Origin: Minwuia sp.
GTDB lineage: Bacteria > Pseudomonadota > Alphaproteobacteria > Minwuiales > Minwuiaceae
Assembly: GCA_029213165.1 (NCBI GenBank)
Contig: JARGNO010000003.1
Location: forward strand, 53,980 to 117,979
DNA: 64,000 nt
Reading direction: 5' to 3'
Positions 16,269 through 24,517 of this stretch are shown here, piece by piece. Each line of letters begins with the position of its first letter. The first letter of the stretch is position 1. The translations under genes and the position numbers were made by a program. A model generated the notes under the pieces. It worked only from the letters and a program-made list of their open reading frames with translations. It did not search any database and had not been told where the DNA came from.

Positions 16269-17429
16269 ATGACCGAACCGGAAGTCCGGTGGCTGAAGGA
16301 CAAGCAGATCCTGCTGATTTCACCGCAGGACTGGGACCATATCCCCATTTCAAAACATCACTATGCAGAGGCGCTGGGGCTTGCGAACCGGGTCCTGTTT
16401 CTTGACCCGCCCGACTGGTCGATGCGTCCGGGCGCCGTTCGCAGGTCGGTGACAGGACGACCGGGTGTCGAACGCATCACCTGGCGGCCATGCCTGCCAC
16501 GATCACTGCGGTTTCATGCCCCGAGGCTCTACCGTATCTGGATCGGACGGGAGGTACGCCGGTTGCTCCGCATACTGCAGGCCAGTCCGGATCTGGTCTG
16601 GTGTTTCGACTTCAATACCTACCCCGACCTTCGCGCCTTCGGGGCGCGGCGCGTGATCTTCCATCCGGTTGATCCTGTCAGCGACCCACGACAGGCCAGG
16701 ATCGGCCGCACCGCCGATCTTGTATTCAGTGTGTCGGAGCGCATTCTCGCCAGTGTCACGAGACATGCTCCCCTGCCCGCCAGCGCCGTGATCAATCACG
16801 GCACAGGAACGGAGTTCGCGGCACTGGCGCAGGTCGCTGCGCGGAGACCGGGGCGAGATGGCGGCATTCATTGCGGCTATTTCGGGAACCTCGACCGCCA
16901 GACGATCAACGTGGGTCTGCTGCGCGCGGTGGCGCGACAGCATCCTGACATCACGTTCCATTACTGGGGACCGATCAGCGACGGTTCACCATTGGCAGCA
17001 GCTTTGGCGGATTGCCGGAACTGCCTGTTTCACGGTGCCTTGCCGAAGGCGGAGTTGGCCAATGCCGCCGCGGCCATGGATTGCCTGTTACTGAGCTATC
17101 AGGATCACGAGACCGAGTCGGACCGATCCAACTCCCACAAGTTCATCGAATATTTCGCGACAGGCAAGGTGGTTGTCAGCACCCGCATGTCAATCTATGC
17201 CGATGACCCTGAACTGGTCCGCATGTCAACGTCGCCTGACGACAGTGACTTCGTCGACATCTTCAGCCAGACAGTTCGCGACCTGGAAACCCACAACGCT
17301 CCGGCGCGCCAGAAACGACGCAAGGCGCTGGCACTTCAGAATACCTACCCGCGCAACATTGCCCGTATCGACAACATGCTCTGCCAGATCGACGCGGGCA
17401 CAGTCAGCAACAAGGAAACAAGACAATGA
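16269..17429 (+). CDS. Putative glycosyltransferase (GT-B fold)
   Basis: A 386-aa protein resembling the GT-B proteins that begin ILLISPQDWDHIPISKHHYA. The sequence carries VWCFDFNTYPDL, VIFHPVDPV and, in the C-terminal half, HCGYFGNLDRQTINVGLL and SNSHKFIEYFATGKVVVST, the last being the donor-site region of this group (K-x-x-E-Y-F-A-x-G-K). It is cytoplasmic, with no membrane segment. It overlaps the FkbM methyltransferase start (ATGA). Specificity is unknown; related proteins are annotated simply as glycosyltransferase. Confidence 0.75.
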   Translation: MTEPEVRWLKDKQILLISPQDWDHIPISKHHYAEALGLANRVLFLDPPDWSMRPGAVRRSVTGRPGVERITWRPCLPRSLRFHAPRLYRIWIGREVRRLLRILQASPDLVWCFDFNTYPDLRAFGARRVIFHPVDPVSDPRQARIGRTADLVFSVSERILASVTRHAPLPASAVINHGTGTEFAALAQVAARRPGRDGGIHCGYFGNLDRQTINVGLLRAVARQHPDITFHYWGPISDGSPLAAALADCRNCLFHGALPKAELANAAAAMDCLLLSYQDHETESDRSNSHKFIEYFATGKVVVSTRMSIYADDPELVRMSTSPDDSDFVDIFSQTVRDLETHNAPARQKRRKALALQNTYPRNIARIDNMLCQIDAGTVSNKETRQ

Positions 17430-18262
17430 GCCTGAAGCGGTTGCTCGCGCGCAGCGTTGACATCCTGCCCTGGGGTATGCGGAACCGCATCAAATCGTTG
17501 CCGCTGGTCGCACCGCTGCAACGCTGGCTGGTCAACTCGGCGATGAAAGATGCCGAGTTCGTGCATCGCATCACGGCCGGCCCGGCCAGGGGGCTGACCA
17601 TGCGGATCAGCTTGCCCGACGACAAGCTCTACTGGACCGGTACCTGGGAACAGGACGTGACAACCGCGCTGGCAGCGGAAGTCACACAGGGCATGGTCTG
17701 CTACGACATAGGCAGCCACCGTGGCTTCATGGCCGGTGTCATGGCCGCCAGCGGTGCTGCGGAAGTGATCTGCTTTGAGCCGAATCCGGAAAACGCGGCC
17801 ACGATCGAAGACCTGATTGCACTCAATCCGGCAATGAGGCTTTCGCTCCAGACCTGCGCCGTCGGGGCAGAGGACACCACGGCGACGTTCGAGGTCATGC
17901 CTGAGACCAGCATGGGCAAGCTTTCGAGTTCCAGCTTTCAGCACGGCACTGATGGCCAGACACGCATCGAGGTCCAGGTCGTACGGCTGGATACGCTGGT
18001 CGACAGGCAGGTCATTGCACCGCCGGATCTGCTGAAGATCGACATAGAGGGTGCAGAACAGGACGCACTGCTGGGCGCCGAGTCCACGGTGGCGCGGTTC
18101 AGGCCGGTCCTGCTGATCGAGGTCCACTCCCATGACCTGCTGATCAGTTGTCGCCAGTGGCTGGCGGAAAGGAACTATCGGATGCGCGTGGTGCAGCAGG
18201 ATCTGGACACCATCACGGCAGCCAACTTCCACGTCTGTCACCTGGTGGCGAAGCCCGCCTGA
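17426..18262 (+). CDS. FkbM-family SAM-dependent methyltransferase
   Basis: A 278-aa protein with the FkbM domain in its C-terminal two thirds. VCYDIGSHRGFMAGVMAASG is the SAM-binding motif I, EVICFEPNPENAATI is motif II, and LLKIDIEGAEQDALLGAE is the strongly conserved FkbM signature. The enzyme probably O-methylates a sugar of the polymer, as FkbM proteins in other polysaccharide loci do. If the polymer is chain-terminated by methylation, as in some Wzm/Wzt systems, this enzyme is a candidate, but that is inference. Both ends overlap neighbouring genes. Confidence 0.85.
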   Translation: MSLKRLLARSVDILPWGMRNRIKSLPLVAPLQRWLVNSAMKDAEFVHRITAGPARGLTMRISLPDDKLYWTGTWEQDVTTALAAEVTQGMVCYDIGSHRGFMAGVMAASGAAEVICFEPNPENAATIEDLIALNPAMRLSLQTCAVGAEDTTATFEVMPETSMGKLSSSSFQHGTDGQTRIEVQVVRLDTLVDRQVIAPPDLLKIDIEGAEQDALLGAESTVARFRPVLLIEVHSHDLLISCRQWLAERNYRMRVVQQDLDTITAANFHVCHLVAKPA

Positions 18263-19512
18263 TGCCACGCCGCTATGTGATCGTCTCCGGGTTTCAGGTG
18301 ATCAACAATCCGCGCGTGGTCAAGGAGGCCGACGCAATAGCCGAGCTGGGGCACGAGGTCATCGTGCTGGCTGCCATTCACCGGGCGCAGGACCTGCCGC
18401 GGATCGATGCGATGGTGCGGGACCGGAGGTGGCAACACATACCGGTAATGGACCTGACCGAGACTGGCCTGGTGAACCGGCTGCGGAGTACCTGGCTGCG
18501 CGCGATGGCGCGACTGATGCGAGAGGCCGGGCAACGCTTCGGTTACGAACATCCGATGCAGTTGGGTTATGAGGCGGGTTCGCTCCTGCGGACCGCGCGT
18601 CGGCTGAACGCGGACCTCTACAGCCTTCACCTGGAAAAGGCACTGTGGGTTGGCACCAGACTGGTCAATGATGGCCGCGCGGTTCGGATCGACATGGAGG
18701 ACTGGTACACCGATGATGGCTTGCCGGTGGATCAGGCCAAGCGACCCCTGAACCTGATGCGGCGCGCCGAATCGTTTCTGCTCAACAACGCCGTTCATGC
18801 GACCACCACATCCCATGCACTGGCCGACGCACTTGTGCGCGCCTATGGCTGCCCGAAGCCGGGAGTGATCCACAACAGCTTCCCCTCAGAGGAACGCCTG
18901 ACAACGGATGGCAGGATCGTGGACCGCAGGGATACCGGGATCCCTTCGATCACCTGGTTCTCGCAGACCATTGGACCGGGGCGGGGCCTGGAAGCACTGA
19001 TGCAGGCGATCATGCTCATCGATGCGCCGTTCGAGCTGCACCTGAGGGGCACACCCCGCGCCGGGTTCATGCAGGAACTCCTCGCGGACGTTTCGCCGGA
19101 AGTCCGGAACCGCGTCCACGTTCACCCGCAGGTGCCGCAGGCTGAATTGCTGTCACGGCTGAGCGAGCACGATATCGGCTATTGTGGCGAGCTTTCCGAC
19201 TGCGCCAGCAGACACCTGACAATCACCAACAAGGTCTTCGAGTACATGCGCGCCGGCCTTGCCATCGTGGCAAGCGATACCGCCGGACAGTCGGAAGTTG
19301 CCGGGATCGCGCCGGAAGCGGTTCACATCTTTCCGCAGGGCGACGCGCGTGCCCTCGCGGAAGCCCTGCGTCCATTGATCGTGGACGCACGGGAACGCAC
19401 GACAGCGGCGAAGGCATCCGTGGCGGCCCTGGAGCAGCACTTCTCATGGGAGCTGTCGAAGGCGCGCCTGCAACGTCAGGTGAACGACTTTCTGGAAGCA
19501 GGCAACGCTTGA
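18262..19512 (+). CDS. Glycosyltransferase family 4
   Basis: A 416-aa GT-B protein from the ATG at 18262, which shares its A with the previous TGA; the upstream track extension is a shadow. The N-terminus YVIVSGFQVINNPRVVKEADAIAELGHEV is typical of GT4-like proteins with a free N-terminal Rossmann domain. ITWFSQTIGPGRGLEALMQA marks the start of the donor domain, and NKVFEYMRAGLAIVASDTAGQSEV is the donor site. It forms a tight row with the two next glycosyltransferases, each starting inside the previous stop. Confidence 0.82.
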   Translation: MPRRYVIVSGFQVINNPRVVKEADAIAELGHEVIVLAAIHRAQDLPRIDAMVRDRRWQHIPVMDLTETGLVNRLRSTWLRAMARLMREAGQRFGYEHPMQLGYEAGSLLRTARRLNADLYSLHLEKALWVGTRLVNDGRAVRIDMEDWYTDDGLPVDQAKRPLNLMRRAESFLLNNAVHATTTSHALADALVRAYGCPKPGVIHNSFPSEERLTTDGRIVDRRDTGIPSITWFSQTIGPGRGLEALMQAIMLIDAPFELHLRGTPRAGFMQELLADVSPEVRNRVHVHPQVPQAELLSRLSEHDIGYCGELSDCASRHLTITNKVFEYMRAGLAIVASDTAGQSEVAGIAPEAVHIFPQGDARALAEALRPLIVDARERTTAAKASVAALEQHFSWELSKARLQRQVNDFLEAGNA

Positions 19513-20786
19513 AACGCGTGCTCTGCATCTCCCCGCATTTCCCCCCGGTCAATGCGGCTGACATGCACCGGCTGCGGCAGTCCCTGCCCTGGATGCGGGC
19601 GAATGGCTGGGAACCGGTTGTCTTTGCGGTCGATCCGGCAGACTGCGAGACAGCGTCCGATCCATTGCTGCTCAGGACCATTCCTGACGACGTCGAAGTG
19701 CATCACGTTCGGGCCTTCTCACCGCGCCTGACGCGCAAGGTAGGGCTTGGCAATCTCGGGTTTCGCTGCTGGTTGCAGTTGCGGCGCGCCGTGGATGCCT
19801 ATCTGTCGCGCCACCGCGTTGACCTGATCTTCTTCACGACAACGGTGTTCACGGCCATCGCCCACGGTCCGCACTGGAAACGGAAATTCGGTGTTCCCTT
19901 TGTGGTGGACCTGCAGGATCCGTGGCGCAACGACTACTATCTCTCGCTGCCGCGCGAGAAACGACCGCGCAAGTTCGCCTTCGACTACTGGCAGAAGTCC
20001 AGGCTGGAAGCCCGCACGATGCCGGAAGCCGCCGGGGTGCTGGCAGTGTCGGAGCCCTATATCCGCACCGTGCAGGAACGCTATCCTGCGCTTCGCGGCA
20101 GGCCCGAACTGACCCTGCCCTTCGCGGCTGCCCTCGGCGACATGGACATTGCGCGAACCCTTCCAGAGGTCAGGACCGGGGCGTCTGGGGGCACGTCACA
20201 GGTTGTCGTGCGCTATGTCGGCAGGGGTGGACCGGACATGGCGAAGGCGCTGACAATCCTGTTCCGTGCACTCCGCCGCGAGACCTTCAGTCGATTGCGG
20301 TTCGAGTTCTATGGCACCAGCTATGCGCGCGCTGGCCATGGCGTACGGACGATCCTGCCGGTGGCGGTGCAGGAAGGTGTCGCGGACCAGGTTCGCGAGA
20401 TACCGGACCGCCTGCCCTATTTCGTGTCGCTGCGTCACCTGCTGGATGCCGATGCGCTCGTCATCATCGGCTCCGACGATGCCGCCTACACTGCATCGAA
20501 GGTCTATCCCTATGCACTGGCCGGTCGCCCGTTGCTCTCCATCTTTCACGAGTCCAGCACCGCCGCAGAGTTTGTCCGGAACACCAATGCGGGAACGGTG
20601 GCGACATTCGGGACGGGCGACGACAGAGAGAATGCAGTGGATTGCGCGTACAGGGCACTGTCCGCGATGGTCCTTGATCCGCCAACCGTCGTCCTGGACC
20701 AGCAGGCTTTCGCCCCTTTCACTGCCGAGATGATGACCAGAAGGCTGTGTCATCTTTTCGAAACATCAATTGCGGGGCTTCGTTGA
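19509..20786 (+). CDS. Glycosyltransferase family 4-like
   Basis: A 425-aa protein that most likely starts with TTG at 19509, where the TGA of the preceding gene is embedded (TTGA). The upstream track extension to 19182 runs through that gene. The start LKRVLCISPHFPPVNAADMHRLR is the usual GT4 opening with the glycine-poor P-P-x-x-x-A-D motif. DLIFFTTTVFTAIAHGP and FVVDLQDPWRNDYY are acceptor-side motifs of the WcaI-like group. The C-terminal half has A-S-K-V-Y-P-Y-A-L-A-G-R-P-L-L, the donor site. Specificity is unknown. Confidence 0.8.
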   Translation: MKRVLCISPHFPPVNAADMHRLRQSLPWMRANGWEPVVFAVDPADCETASDPLLLRTIPDDVEVHHVRAFSPRLTRKVGLGNLGFRCWLQLRRAVDAYLSRHRVDLIFFTTTVFTAIAHGPHWKRKFGVPFVVDLQDPWRNDYYLSLPREKRPRKFAFDYWQKSRLEARTMPEAAGVLAVSEPYIRTVQERYPALRGRPELTLPFAAALGDMDIARTLPEVRTGASGGTSQVVVRYVGRGGPDMAKALTILFRALRRETFSRLRFEFYGTSYARAGHGVRTILPVAVQEGVADQVREIPDRLPYFVSLRHLLDADALVIIGSDDAAYTASKVYPYALAGRPLLSIFHESSTAAEFVRNTNAGTVATFGTGDDRENAVDCAYRALSAMVLDPPTVVLDQQAFAPFTAEMMTRRLCHLFETSIAGLR

Positions 20787-21961
20787 CCCGCACGAGACTG
20801 GCCATCGTCAGCAGTCACCCGATCCAGTACAACGCTCCACTGTTTCAGGAACTTGCCCGGAATTCGCCTCTGGAGATCCGGCTGTTCTATTGCTGGGAAG
20901 GGCCCGGCGGGACCATCGATCGCGAATTTGGCCGCCAGGTCATCTGGGATATCCCCCTGCTGGACGGCTATGACTGGGAGATCGTGCCGAATGTGTCCGC
21001 CGATCCGGGCACACACCACTTCAACGGGCTGAACAATCCGGAGATGGTCGACAGGATCAGCCGCTGGCAACCGGATGCCGTTCTGGTCTACGGCTGGGCC
21101 TGGCGCACGAACCTTCGTGTCTTGCGGCATTTCCACGGTCAGACGCCGATATTGTTCCGCGGTGACTCTACCCTCGCCTCCGTGCGTGGTCCCCGTCTCA
21201 AACGGTGGCTCAGAAGGCCCGTGCTGAGGTGGGTCTACAGCCATGTCGACATTGCCCTGACACCAGGCACGCGCAACAGTGAATACCTTCGGCATATGGG
21301 TTTGCCGATGGACCGGATCAGCCATATGCCGCATTCAATCGACACGGAGCGCTTTGGCACGACTTCCGGCGCCGTGCCGAACTTGCGCAATCACGAACGC
21401 GCACAGCTCGGAATTGGCGAGCACGATCCGGTCTTTCTCTATGCAGGGAAGTTCGTTTCCCACAAGCGGGTGGATACACTGATCGATGCCTTCCGGAAGG
21501 TCGCCAATGCCGTCCCAGGCGCGCATCTGGTCCTGGCCGGCGACGGGGCAGGCAAAACGGCCCTGGATGCCCAGGCAAGGGACCTGTCCAATGTTCATTT
21601 CCCGGGCTTCAGGAACCAGAGCGCGATGCCTGGCCTGTATCAGATGGCGGACGTATTCGTTCTGCCTTCCAGCAGCGAAACCTGGGGACTGAGCGTGAAT
21701 GAGGCACTCACTGCAGGCTGCATGGCCATTGCTAGCGATCAGGTTGGCTGCGCCCCCGACCTGCTCGCGGACACGACATATGGCCGGATTTTCCCTTGCG
21801 GCGATGTCGATACGCTGGCAAGGATCATGATCTCGATCGCTGAAGATCCTGCTGCGCTGTATCTGAACGGTCGCCAGGCGGCCAAGGCAAGCAGCAACTG
21901 GTCGACATATGCGGCATCGACCGCCCTGCAGAGCGCCATTGCGAAACTGGTCCTTCATTGA
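20783..21961 (+). CDS. Glycosyltransferase family 4
   Basis: A 392-aa GT-B protein. I take the TTG at 20783 (again TTGA over the previous stop), giving LTRTRLAIVSSHPIQYNAPLF; the GTG at 20747 is the alternative. Motifs are VLVYGWAWRTNL, FRGDSTL, FLYAGKFVSHKRVDTLIDAF, LAGDGAGK and the donor site SSSETWGLSVNEALTAGCMAIASDQVG (E-x7-E pattern). It is followed after 10 bases by the membrane protein gene. It likely adds one residue of the repeat unit. Confidence 0.85.
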   Translation: MTRTRLAIVSSHPIQYNAPLFQELARNSPLEIRLFYCWEGPGGTIDREFGRQVIWDIPLLDGYDWEIVPNVSADPGTHHFNGLNNPEMVDRISRWQPDAVLVYGWAWRTNLRVLRHFHGQTPILFRGDSTLASVRGPRLKRWLRRPVLRWVYSHVDIALTPGTRNSEYLRHMGLPMDRISHMPHSIDTERFGTTSGAVPNLRNHERAQLGIGEHDPVFLYAGKFVSHKRVDTLIDAFRKVANAVPGAHLVLAGDGAGKTALDAQARDLSNVHFPGFRNQSAMPGLYQMADVFVLPSSSETWGLSVNEALTAGCMAIASDQVGCAPDLLADTTYGRIFPCGDVDTLARIMISIAEDPAALYLNGRQAAKASSNWSTYAASTALQSAIAKLVLH

Positions 21962-21971
21962 GAGTAGCTAG

Positions 21972-23360
21972 ATGACCTCGACCGAGAATCTGCAGCATCC
22001 GTCAACCGAAATGCAGGCACCGACAACGACATTGCCTGTAAACCTGATAGCCGGTGCCCTGACGACTGCCGTGGCGCTGGCTTTCGATGTCGAGATTCTG
22101 GCATCCATTGGACTTGGGCTGTTTGCCTATACACTTTTCTGGTTCGTCAATGCGACCGGCAAGGAAATAGCCATAGGTCCAGTCGTATCCATGATTGCTA
22201 CGGCGCAATGGATTGTCGGACCCTATTTTGCGTATTATCATGACGCTGTGACCTACAAATATCGAATGTACGTCGATGAAGAGTCTTATTTTCTTTACGT
22301 TGTACCATCTTTGATTTTATTCGTTCTTTCTGTGCGAATTTTTTCACCAAACATCAACATAGATCAAATTAGAAATTACATAAACAGAACCTCAATTCTT
22401 AATTCGACAAATATTTATTACATTTTCCTGATCGGCGTAGTAGCACATATTGCCACGCCGAATTTGCCATTTTCATTGCGCTTCATACTTTTCCTCATTT
22501 CACAATTCACATTTATCGCATCCATCTACATGATGGTTCTTCGAATAAAATTTCGATGGGTATGCCTTTCAATATCATTCATCCTTCTCGCAAACAGCTC
22601 TCTGGAATACAGTTTTTTTCATATCCTCCTGCTTTGGTCAGCCCTCATCGCGTCATATGTTTGTGCGGAACTGAGAATAAAATTCCGAACAAAATTCCTT
22701 GTCTTCCTTGGCTGTATCCTGCTCGTTACTCAACTACAGGCAGCCAAGTCAGAATATCGCCTCCGCATCATTCAGGATCCGAGCAAATCCGGGATATTCA
22801 CACTGATGGATGCAATGGTTGAGAACTCCCTTTTTCAGAATTCCGAGTTTTCTTCAGCCAGCACAACGGGTGGAGCACTGAACGCTCGCCTGAATCAGGG
22901 ATGGATCATCAGCGCCGTGATGAGTTATGTTCCTGCAGTTCATGATTTTGAAAACGGCGATACAATATTACGCGCACTTCAGGAAAGTCTCCTGCCTAGA
23001 TTCTTGTTTGAAAAACGCGCCGTGAATGTATCCGACGGATTTGAGAAATATACCGGACTCAGAGTTTCGAATGATACTTCATTTGGAATCAGCATTGTCG
23101 GCGAGGCATGGGCGAATTTTGGCTATTACGGCATCTTTTTCATGGGAATATTTGGGGCGTTCTATGGATCAATCATTCGATTGACATTCATCATTGCACG
23201 ACGATTCCCGACCGTGATCTTCTGGATACCCTTGATCTTTCTTCAGGCCACCAAGGCCGAGACCGAAACCGTCGTCGTGCTGAACCACATCGTGAAGTCG
23301 GGTGCCCTGGTCGCGATGATCTATATCATGGCCTACAAGGTCCTGAAGTGGCGCATCTGA
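21972..23360 (+). CDS. Polytopic membrane protein, Wzy-like O-antigen/exopolysaccharide polymerase candidate
   Basis: A 462-aa protein with ten or more hydrophobic segments. It has no strong sequence signature, as usual for Wzy proteins. It does show the pattern of a long periplasmic loop (about 265-350) followed by SIVGEAWANFGYYGIFFMG, which resembles the G-E-x-x-x-N-F-G-x-x-G motif of oligosaccharide repeat-unit polymerases. Much of the gene (22250-23150) is far more AT-rich than its neighbours. The presence of a polymerase-like protein beside a Wzm/Wzt exporter is unusual; it could instead be a ligase or a modifying enzyme. Confidence 0.6.
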   Translation: MTSTENLQHPSTEMQAPTTTLPVNLIAGALTTAVALAFDVEILASIGLGLFAYTLFWFVNATGKEIAIGPVVSMIATAQWIVGPYFAYYHDAVTYKYRMYVDEESYFLYVVPSLILFVLSVRIFSPNINIDQIRNYINRTSILNSTNIYYIFLIGVVAHIATPNLPFSLRFILFLISQFTFIASIYMMVLRIKFRWVCLSISFILLANSSLEYSFFHILLLWSALIASYVCAELRIKFRTKFLVFLGCILLVTQLQAAKSEYRLRIIQDPSKSGIFTLMDAMVENSLFQNSEFSSASTTGGALNARLNQGWIISAVMSYVPAVHDFENGDTILRALQESLLPRFLFEKRAVNVSDGFEKYTGLRVSNDTSFGISIVGEAWANFGYYGIFFMGIFGAFYGSIIRLTFIIARRFPTVIFWIPLIFLQATKAETETVVVLNHIVKSGALVAMIYIMAYKVLKWRI

Positions 23361-23395
23361 CCTCCGTGTTTCGTGAGAGTGTGTAGCCGGACCGG

Positions 23396-24517
23396 ATGCG
23401 CATCTTCCTGTCATCGGGCAGTTTCGACCGCAGCTACGGGGGGCCCGCCTATTCGGTTTCCAGACTCGGACGGGCGCTGGCCGACGCTGGTGTCAGTGTC
23501 GGGCTGTGGGCACCCGATGGCAGCGCCGTTCGATCCGATGTCGTCCGCGGCTCCGAACATCAGGGCATGGACAGACTGATCCGGCTGGAAGGCTCCCTGC
23601 AGGCAGCACTGGAAGCCTTTGGTAATGTCGATGTCTTTCATGACAGCGGCCTGTGGTGGTCGCACAATCATGCGATCAGCCGTCATGCGCGGCAGTCCGG
23701 GACTCCGGTCGTCGTCAGCACCCGTGGAATGCTTGCCCCCTGGGCGATGCGACACAAGCACTGGCGCAAGAAGGTTGCCTGGCAGCTTTATCAGCGCCGG
23801 GACCTGATGCATGCGGCTGCCATCCACGCCACCTCGCCGGAGGAAGCCGGCCATGTTGCAGCCCTGAACCTCGGGCACACGGCCACGCTGATCCCGAATG
23901 GCGCCGATCTGCCGACAGAACTGCCACCAACCGATACCGGCGACGGGAGGGCGCGCAGAACTGCTGTCTTCCTGGGTCGCCTGCATCCGGTCAAGGGACT
24001 GCCGCTGGCACTGGAGGCATGGCAACGGGTTCGCCCGGACGGCTGGGATTTCGCGATCGCCGGGCCGGATGAGGATGGCTATCGCGCCGTGTTGCAGGAC
24101 CTGATCGCGAAGCTGGCCCTTGACGACTGCGTCAGGCTGACCGGCGCTGTTGATGGCGATGCCAAGACCGACCTGTTGCGCAGGGCCGATCTGTTCCTGC
24201 TGCCCAGCCATTCCGAGAGTTTCGGGATGGTGGTTGCGGAGGCTCTGGCCCACAGCCTGCCCGTTTTGACCACTCATGCGGTTCCATGGCCGGATCTGGA
24301 ACGGACAGACTGCGGATGGCGCGTGCCGGCAAGTGTCTCGGGGCTAGCTGACGGGCTTTCTGCCGCCACGGCCCTGTCCGATCAGGAAAGGGCTGCCATG
24401 GGTGACCGGGGACATGACCTGATCCGCACCCAGTACAGTTGGGAATCGGTGGCGCGGCGGTTTCTCGATCTCTATTCATCCGTTCTGACCGGTTTCAACA
24501 CAGGGAAAGTTGCATGA
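23396..24517 (+). CDS. Glycosyltransferase family 4
   Basis: A 373-aa GT-B enzyme starting at ATG 23396. It opens MRIFLSSGSFDRSYGGPAYSVSRLGRAL, a GT4 opening with the G-G-P-A loop. VVVSTRGMLAPWAM and HATSPEEAGHV are acceptor-domain motifs. FLGRLHPVKGLPLALEAW, AGPDEDGY and the donor site SESFGMVVAEALAHSLPVLTT follow. The stop overlaps the start of the carbamoyltransferase (ATGA), suggesting that both act on the same sugar or on consecutive steps. Confidence 0.87.
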   Translation: MRIFLSSGSFDRSYGGPAYSVSRLGRALADAGVSVGLWAPDGSAVRSDVVRGSEHQGMDRLIRLEGSLQAALEAFGNVDVFHDSGLWWSHNHAISRHARQSGTPVVVSTRGMLAPWAMRHKHWRKKVAWQLYQRRDLMHAAAIHATSPEEAGHVAALNLGHTATLIPNGADLPTELPPTDTGDGRARRTAVFLGRLHPVKGLPLALEAWQRVRPDGWDFAIAGPDEDGYRAVLQDLIAKLALDDCVRLTGAVDGDAKTDLLRRADLFLLPSHSESFGMVVAEALAHSLPVLTTHAVPWPDLERTDCGWRVPASVSGLADGLSAATALSDQERAAMGDRGHDLIRTQYSWESVARRFLDLYSSVLTGFNTGKVA

